The position numbers and the translations under genes are program-made. Below are positions 53,398 to 62,627 of a DNA stretch of 64,000 bases, in pieces; position 1 is the stretch's first letter, and every line of letters starts with the position of its first letter. The notes under the pieces are model-generated. The model saw only the letters and a program-made list of their open reading frames with translations. It did no database searches and had not been told where the DNA came from. This stretch comes from Mycolicibacterium sp. TY81 (GTDB lineage Bacteria > Actinomycetota > Actinomycetes > Mycobacteriales > Mycobacteriaceae). The stretch is taken from the NCBI RefSeq assembly GCF_018326285.1, contig NZ_AP023362.1, positions 2,666,001 through 2,730,000 on the forward strand. The letters are read 5' to 3'.

Positions 53398-55410
53398 TTA
53401 TGCGCCCTGATGCTGATGTGACTTGCTGTCCGCCGGCGAAGTCTTGCCACCGGTGTCGCCGTTCGACCGTCCCGTCGGCTTCGACGGCTCACTGGCAGCG
53501 GGGGCCGGCTTCTTCGTCTTGCCCGGCTTCTTGCCCTTGCCCTTGGCGGCCGGCCTGTCGCCGTCCTTGCCGTCGGTCGACTTGCCCTCGGCCGCAGCGT
53601 CTTTGGCCGGCTTCTTGGATTCGTTCGCGGCCTTAGGCTCTGCCGACGCAGGCGAATCGGACTGCGGGGTTTCTGCTTTGGGCGTTTCCGCCTTGGGCGT
53701 CTCGGCCTTGGGAGCCTCTTCCTTCGGGGTTTCTTCCTTCGGGGTCTCCGTCTTGGGCGTTTCGACCTTCGGGGTTTCTTCCTTCGGGCTCTCGGCCTTC
53801 GGGCTCTCCGCCTTCGGGGCGTCTTCCTTCGGGGTTTCGGCCTTGGGATCCTCAGTCTTGGAATCCTCGACCTTGGTCTCCGCGGCCTTCGGGTCGACAG
53901 CTCCCGCGGTTTCGTGCTCGACGGCGTCGACCACCTTGACGTCACCCGCCTCGGACTTGTCGCCGGCCTTGACGTGGTCGGCGGTGTCCTTCGAACCACC
54001 CACCTGGGACTTCAGCTCCGTCGCGGCCCGGTTGGCCTCCGAGAGGGTGTCCGCACTGATCGAGGCGGCGGCGGATGCCAGGCTCGCGGTGGTACTCGGT
54101 TGCGCCGCAGCGGGTTTGAAGATGCCCGCCAGCAGGCTCTGGAACGCCTTGACGGCGTTGTTGACCGCGGTCTGCAGCGATGCGGTGAACGACGCGAAGG
54201 CTTTCTGGGCCTGAGCCAGCGCCTTCTGGATCAATTGGGCCAGCGCCACGATGGGCGAGACGATGACCGGCGGAAGACCGATGGCATCCGAGATCACCTT
54301 CACCGCCAGCTTCGCCGTCCAGTCCGCCTGGAAGATGCCGTAACCGGTGTCCGTGCCCGGCGTGCCGTCACGGGTGGTGTAGATGAATATCGGGCCGGTG
54401 TAGGTCAGCGCCCGCCAGGCAGTGATGAAGTCCGAGATGAAATCGGCCTGCTTCTGGTTGCTCGTGGGGTCGACGACGCCGAGTTGGTCCAGCACGGTCT
54501 GGAAGCCGTACTCGGTGGCCCAGATCAGCTTGTCGCCGTCACCGTTCTGCACCATGATCGCCCGCATCTGTTGCAGCTGGTACAGCGGCGCGAGTGGGTT
54601 CAGGGCACCCTGCGAGAACTTCAGCACCTGGTTGAACTCGTACGGGTGGAACGAGATCGCGTCGAAAAAGCCTTTGGCGCCGGCGGCATACATTGCGGCC
54701 AGGAAGGTCTGCGGAGACGACGTGAGTCCGAAGAAGTCCTGAATCGGCGCCAGGGCGCCCGCGATGACCGAGGCCGTCGGGTCCACACCGGTGGTCCCGT
54801 CGCCGCCCTTCAGGGTGGTGTAGACGGCCTTCAGGATGGCGGTGTACTTGGCGGCATCCATCGGCTGGAAGAACGTGAAGCTGTTGGGCTCGTTCCAGAC
54901 TTCGTACGCGGAGATGACGTCGCCGTAGCGGGTGGCCACCTGCTTCACGAAGTCCGCGTAGACGGCTGGATCGGGTGCGCCCGCACCCGGGGTGGTCCCA
55001 CTCGGAGCTGCCCACAGCGGGGTGTGGCTGATGACCGCCAGCACACCCATGTTGTGGGCGCGCGCGGCGTCCATCACGTTGTTCATCAGCGTCCAGTTCG
55101 CGTCATTCGCAAGATCATTCGGACCCGTCATCTTGATCAACGCCCATGGGACGAAGACCCGGATGTTCTGCACCCCGATGGACTGCAGCTGGGTCAGGGT
55201 CTTGTCGATCTCCGCCGGCGACAGTCCGTAGAGGCTGGAGTCGGCGATGCCGATGGTCGAATGCGTGTCATCGATCTCGGCGGTGGGGATGACGTCGATC
55301 GCGACCGTTCGAGTCGGTGCGGGCGTCACGTGGCTGTAGGTGCAGATGACAGCCAATGGCATCAATACGACAACGACTCTCAGCATGAGAGCACGGACCA
55401 GACGGTTCAC
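53398..55410 (-). CDS. Secreted clan GH-A glycosidase with Lys/Glu/Pro repeat tail
   Basis: A 670-residue exported protein. An N-terminal hydrophobic segment (residues 8-24) acts as signal or anchor. Residues about 50-390 are a TIM-barrel glycosidase of clan GH-A (GH5/GH39-like) with acid/base Glu174 in EVWNEPNSFTF and nucleophile Glu300 in LIWATEYGFQ. An Ala/Gln-rich helical stretch (about 390-480) and a long disordered tail follow, with 11 or so five-residue repeats of the type E-T-P-K-A (about 520-595), then a Lys-rich end. The tail could bind the acidic cell wall. The GTG at 55410 follows a purine-rich AAAGGGGA. The substrate is unknown. Confidence 0.85.
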   Translation of the reverse strand: MNRLVRALMLRVVVVLMPLAVICTYSHVTPAPTRTVAIDVIPTAEIDDTHSTIGIADSSLYGLSPAEIDKTLTQLQSIGVQNIRVFVPWALIKMTGPNDLANDANWTLMNNVMDAARAHNMGVLAVISHTPLWAAPSGTTPGAGAPDPAVYADFVKQVATRYGDVISAYEVWNEPNSFTFFQPMDAAKYTAILKAVYTTLKGGDGTTGVDPTASVIAGALAPIQDFFGLTSSPQTFLAAMYAAGAKGFFDAISFHPYEFNQVLKFSQGALNPLAPLYQLQQMRAIMVQNGDGDKLIWATEYGFQTVLDQLGVVDPTSNQKQADFISDFITAWRALTYTGPIFIYTTRDGTPGTDTGYGIFQADWTAKLAVKVISDAIGLPPVIVSPIVALAQLIQKALAQAQKAFASFTASLQTAVNNAVKAFQSLLAGIFKPAAAQPSTTASLASAAASISADTLSEANRAATELKSQVGGSKDTADHVKAGDKSEAGDVKVVDAVEHETAGAVDPKAAETKVEDSKTEDPKAETPKEDAPKAESPKAESPKEETPKVETPKTETPKEETPKEEAPKAETPKAETPKAETPQSDSPASAEPKAANESKKPAKDAAAEGKSTDGKDGDRPAAKGKGKKPGKTKKPAPAASEPSKPTGRSNGDTGGKTSPADSKSHQHQGA
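53665..53848 (-). repeat. 15-bp tandem repeat encoding E-[TSA]-P-K-x units
   Basis: About 11-12 degenerate 15-base units inside the glycosidase gene, each encoding five residues with E, P and K fixed. Units differ by few bases, suggesting slippage or unequal crossing-over. Confidence 0.85.
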
Positions 55411-55942
55411 CGCAGTCCCCTTTCCGCCCTGGTTGTCGCCCCTCGACAACGACGCGTGGCAGTTAATTTACTGCTCCGACAACAATTTAATGAGCTCAAA
55501 TCCGAAATCTGATCGAAATAATCCGAGCGTGCGATACAGGCAAATATAGAGGCGTCCTAAATACCTCTGGTATGTTCACATACAGCTAATCAATATCGGT
55601 TTGCAAAGTTGTCATGAGCAAGCATTTTTCTGGTATATATGCAGTTCAACGGCTTCAGCCGGTGCAGCAGAAACGCCATTCGACGCAGCTGTCGAATATT
55701 TGGCAATTTTGATATTGATCGCTGCCGTACATACTTTTCGGTGGCGGCGAAGGGACACCCAGTACCCACGAATGTCCCACTCAGCGAGCCCTTCTAAATG
55801 GCCACAGCGACTGGCCATTATGGGTCCCGCAACCAATCCGGGACAGCCCGCGGGCGGTACCGCGGCGGCCCGCTGTTTCGCCGTCAGCGGAGTATCCTCA
55901 GCCGAGCACCAAATCCGGTCCCGCGCGTCTACCCTTTAGTCC
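55411..55942. other. AT-rich non-coding region between glycosidase and cyclase genes
   Basis: About 530 bases without a convincing gene. From about 55450 to 55720 the sequence is clearly AT-richer than the rest of the window (runs such as AATTTAATGAG, AATAATCC, CATTTTTCTGG). It holds a perfect GTATG-TTCA-CATAC hairpin (55570-55583). The right end carries the cyclase promoter TACCCT at 55930-55935. AT-rich patches in mycobacteria are preferred sites for the silencer Lsr2, so it may control the glycosidase gene. Short frames here look random. Confidence 0.6.
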
Positions 55943-57307
55943 ATGGCGATCATGGACGACGCTCGCCTCACCGGCGGCGCCGCGACCCCGGCCAGCGCCG
56001 ATTTGGTCGCTGCCGTGCGCCGTTCGGTCTGCGTGCCGACCGCGACCGTCCGCGAGTGCCTTCGCCCCGACGCCGACATCCTCAGCCCGACCGTCGCCCG
56101 CAGCCGCCGGATCCTGACCCGCACCAGCCGCCTCGGCGCGGTGCTCAGCGTCTTCTTCGCCTTGCAGGCGTTGACCACGGGGCCTTACACGATGTGGATC
56201 GGCGCCGTGAACCTGGCCGGCGCGGTGCTCTTCCTGCTCGTCCCGACGCTGTACCGGTTCGGCGAACTCGTGGCGCCCGCGGCGTTCATACTCATCGCCT
56301 ACATCACGGTCACCGTCGTGACCATCAATGTGGGCACCGGCTCGGGAATTCTGCTGTACTTCGCCGTCGCGGGTGCCATCGCACTGCTGATCGTGGGCCT
56401 CGAACACGTGGGATTCGCGGCCGCCGTCGCCGCGGTCGGCATCGTCACCGCGAGCATCCTGGAATTCACCGTCCCGGCGCACACCGGAGCGCAGAGCGAG
56501 ATGGAAAGCCGGGTGTCGTTCGTCATCACCGCGGTGTCGGCCTGCCTCATCGTGATGGCGACGGTCTGGTCGGTGCTGCGGGAGAACGCCATCGCCCAGC
56601 GCGCCATCCAGGCCGAATACCTCAGGTCCGAGACGCTGCTGGCGAACATCCTGCCCGAGTCCATCGCGCAGCGACTCAAGGATCCGGCGCATTCGGTGAT
56701 CGCCGACAAATTCGACGACGCCTCAATACTTTTCGCCGATATCGCCGGTTACACCCAGCGCGCCAGCGACACCACCCCCGCCGATCTGGTCCAGTTCCTG
56801 GACACGCTCTACACCGGGCTCGACGCACTCGTCGACCGGCACGGTTTGGAGAAGGTCAAGACGAGCGGTGACTCCTACATGGTGGTCAGCGGCATACCGC
56901 ACGGCCGCGCCGATCACCTCGAGGCGCTGGCCTGCCTGGCGCTGGACTTCGCCGATTCGGTCCGCGGGCTGACCGACCCCAAGGGGCGCCCCGTCCCGGT
57001 CCGCATCGGCATCGCCGCCGGCCCCGTGGTGGCCGGTGTGGTGGGGTCACGCAAGTTCTTCTACGACGTCTGGGGCGACGCGGTGAACGTCGCGTCCCGC
57101 ATGGAGAGCACCGACGTCGCCGGCCGAATCCAGGTGCCACACAACGTGTATGAACGTCTGCGCCACGCATACGAATTCGAGGAGCGCGGCGAGATCGACG
57201 TCAAGGGCAAAGGGCTGATGCACACCTGGTATCTGGTCGGACGGCTGTCCGCGGCCGGCTCGTCCCGAGCCGACGGCGCTCAGTCCAGGCCGTGCTCGAT
57301 GGCATAG
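55943..57307 (+). CDS. cya: Six-helix class III adenylate cyclase (Rv1625c homologue)
   Basis: A 454-residue membrane cyclase that makes cAMP from ATP. Residues 60-215 form six membrane helices, a half-mammalian topology, so the enzyme must dimerise. A helical transducer follows, then the catalytic domain (about 255-435). All six canonical residues are present: metal Asp266 (FADIAGYT) and Asp310 (TSGDSYM), adenine-selecting Lys306 and Asp375 (YDVWGD), and transition-state Asn382 and Arg386 (VNVASRM). Each is exactly 10 residues later than in Rv1625c. The ATG at 55943 follows TACCCT by seven bases. The 3' end overlaps the convergent response-regulator gene by 28 nt. Confidence 0.96.
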   Translation: MAIMDDARLTGGAATPASADLVAAVRRSVCVPTATVRECLRPDADILSPTVARSRRILTRTSRLGAVLSVFFALQALTTGPYTMWIGAVNLAGAVLFLLVPTLYRFGELVAPAAFILIAYITVTVVTINVGTGSGILLYFAVAGAIALLIVGLEHVGFAAAVAAVGIVTASILEFTVPAHTGAQSEMESRVSFVITAVSACLIVMATVWSVLRENAIAQRAIQAEYLRSETLLANILPESIAQRLKDPAHSVIADKFDDASILFADIAGYTQRASDTTPADLVQFLDTLYTGLDALVDRHGLEKVKTSGDSYMVVSGIPHGRADHLEALACLALDFADSVRGLTDPKGRPVPVRIGIAAGPVVAGVVGSRKFFYDVWGDAVNVASRMESTDVAGRIQVPHNVYERLRHAYEFEERGEIDVKGKGLMHTWYLVGRLSAAGSSRADGAQSRPCSMA

Positions 57308-57927
57308 CGCGCCGCTTCGACCCGGTTGGCCACCTGCAGCTTGCGGAACGTCGCCTGCACGTGATTCTCGACGGTGCGGTGGCTGAGCGTCAGGCGTTCG
57401 GCAATCTGCTTGGCGGTCAGGCCTTTCGCCACGTACCGCAGGATCTCGGTTTCCCGCTCCGTCAGGCCGGCAGCCGGGTCCGCACCCGGCGTCTTGGCCA
57501 TGCGCCGGTGCTCCCCCAGCACCAGACCGGCCAGCCCCGGGGTGAACACCGCACGCCCCTCACCCGTCGCGCGCACCGCGTCGGCCAGCTCGGCCTTGGA
57601 GGCGCTCTTCACCAGATACCCGGTGGCACCGGCCTTCACGGCCTCCAGGACGTCGTCGCGCTCGTCGGAGGCCGACAGCACCAGCACCCGGCTCGCCGGT
57701 GAGACCGCCAGCACCTGCGTGGTCGCCTCGACGCCGCTGCCGTCGGACAGCCGCATGTCCATCAGCACCACCTTGGGCTTGACCACCGCGGCCCGCCGGC
57801 CCGCGGCGGCCACACCGTCGGCGGTGGCCACCACGGTGAAGCCCGAGTCCTCGAGGTCACGGGCGACGGCGTCCCGCCAGATCGGGTGGTCGTCGACCAC
57901 CATCACCGTCAACTGTGGCTCAGACAT
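57280..57927 (-). CDS. NarL/LuxR-family response regulator of the transporter operon
   Basis: A 215-residue regulator: receiver domain (VMVVDDHPIWRDAV; Asp in VVLMDMRLSDGSG; GYLVKSASKAE) and LuxR helix-turn-helix (LTERETEILRYVAKGLTAKQIAERLTLSHRTVENHVQATFRKL). It overlaps the kinase gene by 8 nt, and that kinase is its partner. It is the last gene of an operon that starts with a polar-amino-acid transporter. Target promoters are unknown. Confidence 0.94.
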   Translation of the reverse strand: MSEPQLTVMVVDDHPIWRDAVARDLEDSGFTVVATADGVAAAGRRAAVVKPKVVLMDMRLSDGSGVEATTQVLAVSPASRVLVLSASDERDDVLEAVKAGATGYLVKSASKAELADAVRATGEGRAVFTPGLAGLVLGEHRRMAKTPGADPAAGLTERETEILRYVAKGLTAKQIAERLTLSHRTVENHVQATFRKLQVANRVEAARYAIEHGLD

Positions 57928-59076
57928 CGCCGGCCGCCCTCGGTACCGTCAGCTCCCACTCGGTGCCGGCTCCCGGCGACGTCGTCAGCTCGGCTTTACC
58001 TCCGAGCGATTCCAGCCGTCCCACAATCGATTTCGTCACACCCATATGCCCCTCCGCAGCTGCCTGCGCCAACCGTCCGTCGGCGATCCCCACCCCATCG
58101 TCGCGGACGCTCACCACGACCTGCCCGTCCATGTCCTCGACGAGGACGTAAGCCCGGGCCTCGGGGCCCGCGTGTGCGACCGTGTTGCCCAGCACGTTGG
58201 CGACCGCGGCATCGAGTTCGCCCGCCACGGCGGCGTCGAGCAGCACCGGGTCCGGCGGCACGCTCACCGCGACGCGATCACCCGCGCGGGCCCGGAGCAT
58301 CTCCCCGACGTCGACCAGACCGCCCGGGGCCTCGTCAAGACCGGAACTGACCAGTCGGCGCAGCGCCCGTTCCTGCTCGCCGGCCAGCTGCGCGAGTTCG
58401 GTTGTCTCGCCACCGATTTCCCGCCCCTTGCGGGCGACCAGCGCCAGCACCTGGATGGCGCCGTCGTGCACCTGCCGGGACAGCCGCTCGCGCTCCGCGG
58501 TCGCCGCCGCCAATCGGATGGCGCGCTGCAGCTCCGCGTGCGCACGGCGCGCGGTCTGCGCGGCCATCCCGACGGCGAGCCCCACCGCCAACTCGATGAC
58601 GAGCGTCGCCTGCCGGCCGAGATTGGGGTCGAAGTAGCCCTTCAGCACCGCGCCGGCCGCCGTCACGAGCAGCCCGACGCCCATTCCAGCCAGTGGCCCC
58701 AGCTGGATGGCCGCGGACAGCGTCGCGTTGGTGGCCCACAACGTCGTCGGCCACGACTGGTTGCCGGCGATCCACGCCGGGGACGCCACCAGCTCGGTGG
58801 ACAACACCAGCAGGATGACGACCAGCACCTCGGTCAGCACCCAGGCCCTCCGTCGGCCGAAACCCTTCAGATAGGCCACCGCACACGCCAGGCTCCACGC
58901 GATGAGGACCCCGAAAAGCGCCCACGTGACGGCCGGGTGTCGCAGATCGTCATTGACCGCGAGCTGAAAACCCAAGGCGTACAGGCAGCTGAGCAGCCGG
59001 AAGCCCTGTGCCGCCCGCCACAGCGGGGCGGCCGGGTCCGGTTCTGGTTCCGCCTTCGACGCGGGGTGCACAGCCA

Positions 59077-59077
<1 letters not shown>
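57920..59077 (-). CDS. Sensor histidine kinase of the transporter operon
   Basis: A 385-residue kinase with about five membrane helices (residues 28-185), a coiled linker, the H-box SRQVHDGAIQVLALVARKG and a HATPase domain (VLGNTVAHAG N-box; VSVRDDGVGIADGRL; HMGVTKSIVGRLESLGG). The group resembles MadS/LiaS-type NarL kinases. The GTG at 59077 overlaps the stop of glnQ, and the stop overlaps the regulator gene. With no large sensor domain, it may read the state of the membrane or of the co-encoded transporter. Confidence 0.92.
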
Positions 59078-59834
<757 letters not shown>

Positions 59835-59838
<4 letters not shown>

Positions 59839-60788
59839 GCGGGCATACCCCCGTGGTCACCCATCTGCGCCAGGGCAAGGGCCTCGAGCTGTTTGCTCGT
59901 CAGCTTGCGCGACGCACCCCGCGAGAAGTAGCGCTCCAGGTAGAACTGGCCGACCATCAGCACGCTGGTGATGACCAGGTACCAGGTGGCGGCAACCAGC
60001 AACAGCGGGATGGGCTGGAAGATCACGGCGGAGATGTCCCGCGTGCGGGTGTACAGCTCGAGCGTGTACGGCACGGCCGTGACCAGTGATGTGGTTTTCA
60101 GCATGCTGATCAGCTCGTTGCCGGTGGGCGGCACGATGACCCGCATCGCCTGCGGAAGAACGGTGCGGCGCATGGTCATCCACCACGACATACCGAGGGC
60201 GACCGACGCCTCGGTCTGTCCCTCCGGGACGGAAATGATTCCGGCACGGATGATTTCGGCCATGTAGGCGGCTTCGTTGAGGCCCAGGCCGATGAAGGCC
60301 ATCTCGAACGCCAGCGACAGTCCCTGCAGCTGGATGTGGAACAGCGACGGCCCGAACGGCACCCCGATCTGAATGTTCTGGTAGATCGACGGGAACAGGC
60401 CCCAGAACACCAGCTGCACGTACACCGGAGTACCGCGGAAAATCCACAGATAGCCCCACGCGACCGCACGGAACACCGGATTCGGTGACAGCCGCATCAC
60501 GGCCAGGACGACGCCGAGCACCAAGCCGATCGCCATCGCATAGATGGTGAGCTGCACGGTGTTCCACGCCGCCTCGGCCACTCGCACGTCGAGCAGGTAC
60601 TTGAGGTAGGTGTCCCAGCCATACGCGGGGTTCGTCGCGGCGCCGTAGAGGAACAGCCCGGCGACGACGATGATCGCGACGGCCCCGACCCACCGCCAGG
60701 GATGTCGTAGCGGTACCGCGTGGATGGCGGCGGGACCGCTCGGGTCCGCCGCTGACTCAACAGCCGTCACGTCAGCTGGTGGCCCCAT
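59835..60788 (-). CDS. glnP: Polar amino acid ABC transporter permease
   Basis: A 317-residue permease with about six helices and the His/Glu/Gln transporter permease signature ([26 protein letters not shown]; coupling loop [58 protein letters not shown]). The first 30 residues are a soluble extension. It overlaps both neighbours (17 nt with the binding protein, 4 nt with the ATPase). Confidence 0.94.
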
Positions 60789-61692
60789 TGATGACCGGCT
60801 TGTCGATCATTCCGGCCTGCACGCCCCAGTTCGTCGCGATCTGCTTGTACGTGCCGTTGTCGATGAGGTGCTGCAATGCCTGCAGCAGCGATTGCGCCAG
60901 TGGCGAACCCTTCTTCACCGGCCATCCGTACGGAGCCGAGTCGAACACCTCGCCGGCCTGCACGAGCTTGCCGCCCGCCTGCTTGATCGCCCACAACGTC
61001 ACGGGCGAGTCCGCGGACATGGCGTCGGCCTGGCCGACGACGACGGCGTTGGCGGCCTGGTCCTGGTTGTCGAACTTCACCACGTCGATGGGCGGCTTGC
61101 CGGCGTCGGTGCACGCCTTCGACTTGGCGGGCAGTTCCTCGGTGTCCTGCACCGTGGTCGACTCGACGGCGACCTTCTTGCCACAGGAGTTGTTGGGGTC
61201 GACATGGTCACCGGCGCGCTGCGCCCACAAGCTGCCGGCCGAGAAGTAGGTGACGAAATCGACCTGCTGCTCACGCTGCTTGCTGTCGGTGAAGGATGAC
61301 ATGCCGACGTTGTAGGTACCGGCCTGGATTGCCGGGATGATCTTCGAGAAGTCGGACTCTTCCCGGTAGTCGACCGTCAGACCGAGGGTCTGGGCGATGG
61401 CGTTCATCAGGTCGACGTCGAAGCCGACAACCTTGCCGCTCGGGTCCTTGTACTCGTTGGGTGCATACGGGATGTTGACGCCGACGATCAGCTTGCCGCT
61501 GGACTTGATGGCCTCCGGCACCGTGTTGGCGATCGACTCGACCTTGGCCGCGGGAGCCGCCGACGAACTCGACGCGGGCGAGCTGGATTCGGTGTTCTTC
61601 GTGCAGCCCGACAGCGCCAACGCGCCACTCGCAGCCACCACCACCGCAATGCGCCACGCTGTGCCCCGACGGGACTGACTCACACCTGACAC
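60772..61692 (-). CDS. glnH: Polar amino acid-binding lipoprotein of the ABC transporter
   Basis: A 306-residue lipoprotein with lipobox LALSGC (Cys30), a Ser/Ala linker and a type II binding-protein fold (SBP_bac_3): KLIVGVNIPYAPNEYKDPSGKVVGFDVDLMNAIAQTLGL, FSKIIPAIQAGTYNVGMSSFTDSKQREQQVDFVTYFSAG, VGQADAMSADSPVTLWAIKQ. The conserved Arg of the amino acid site is in DSKQREQQVDF. The GTG at 61692 has AGAGG four bases upstream. It is the first gene of the operon. The ligand is an amino acid of uncertain identity. Confidence 0.93.
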   Translation of the reverse strand: MSGVSQSRRGTAWRIAVVVAASGALALSGCTKNTESSSPASSSSAAPAAKVESIANTVPEAIKSSGKLIVGVNIPYAPNEYKDPSGKVVGFDVDLMNAIAQTLGLTVDYREESDFSKIIPAIQAGTYNVGMSSFTDSKQREQQVDFVTYFSAGSLWAQRAGDHVDPNNSCGKKVAVESTTVQDTEELPAKSKACTDAGKPPIDVVKFDNQDQAANAVVVGQADAMSADSPVTLWAIKQAGGKLVQAGEVFDSAPYGWPVKKGSPLAQSLLQALQHLIDNGTYKQIATNWGVQAGMIDKPVINGATS

Positions 61693-61904
61693 GTTGCCTC
61701 TTCCTTCGTGCTTCACTCTGGCCTGACCACACCTGTCACGACACACCGCCGGCACGCATCGGTCGGCGTGCCGCGTTGGAGAGCACCTTATCGGCACGGT
61801 GGTCACCAAGCAGCCCAATCGCCAGTTGTCCACATCTAGAACCACCGAAAAACAGGGTTGTCCGAACTCGGTGCACCCAGCGTCAAATATGTGAGACTGC
61901 GTCA

Positions 61905-62492
61905 ATGACCACGCATACTCCGCCAAGTCTGTTGCAGCACCTGTGGAAAGCCGAGCTCATCGCGGGCCTGATCTCCGTGGTCCTGGGCGCCGCCGTGCTG
62001 GCTCAGCCCGGTATCTCGGTCGCGGTGGCGGCCATCTTCTTCGGTGCGTATCTGCTCGTCACCGGCATCGGCCAAGTGGTATTCGCGTTCAGCCTGCACG
62101 TCGCGGCCGGTGGTCGGGTGCTGGCCTTCATCAGCGGCGCGGCGTCCCTGGTGCTCGCGGTGCTCGCGTTTCGCCACATCGGTGATGCCGTACTGCTGCT
62201 GGCCATCTGGATCGGCATCGGCTTCATCTTCCGCGGCGTGGCCACCACGGTGTCGGCGATCAGCGATCCCGGCCTGCCCGGCCGCGGCTGGAACATCTTC
62301 CTCGGCATCATCAGTCTGATCGCCGGCTTCGTGGTGCTGGGTTCGCCGATCGAGTCGATCGGCACGCTGGCGCTGGTGACGGGCATCTGGCTCGTGGTCA
62401 CCGGTGTCGCCGAAGTGATCACCGCGTTCGGAATCCGTAAGGGCGCCAAGGCCGTTGACAAGGCCATCAACGGGGCGGCGACCAACGTCTGA
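61905..62492 (+). CDS. DUF308/HdeD-like membrane protein (Rv1624c homologue)
   Basis: A 195-residue membrane protein with six helices in three hairpins, each built like LWKAELIAGLISVVLGAAVLAQPGISVAVAAIFFGAYLLVTGIGQV. This is the DUF308 (HdeD) family, linked to acid resistance in enterobacteria but uncharacterised here. The length and the place next to cydA match Rv1624c. The ATG at 61905 is the first reasonable start. The final 25 residues are a basic, cytosolic tail. Confidence 0.88.
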   Translation: MTTHTPPSLLQHLWKAELIAGLISVVLGAAVLAQPGISVAVAAIFFGAYLLVTGIGQVVFAFSLHVAAGGRVLAFISGAASLVLAVLAFRHIGDAVLLLAIWIGIGFIFRGVATTVSAISDPGLPGRGWNIFLGIISLIAGFVVLGSPIESIGTLALVTGIWLVVTGVAEVITAFGIRKGAKAVDKAINGAATNV

Positions 62493-62627
62493 GTACGCCG
62501 GCAGGCTGAACTGTGTGGCCGGGCGCACGTGTGCGCCTGGCCACACAATTCGGTGTGGACCGTCGCCCACATGAACTACTACAGTAAGTCGTAGACGAAT
62601 CCCTCCGGCTCGGGGAAGGCCCACCCA

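Noticed and set aside
53665..53848. Short tandem repeats considered as a CRISPR array
   Set aside because: The units are contiguous 15-mers with no spacers and encode a regular peptide repeat within a gene.
55612..55836. 74-codon minus-strand frame in the AT-rich region
   Set aside because: No ribosome site, no leaderless box, no recognisable features; likely a chance frame.
55798..56871. 357-codon plus-strand frame overlapping the start of cya
   Set aside because: Arg/His-rich shadow of the cyclase frame; the cyclase has all catalytic residues and its own promoter.
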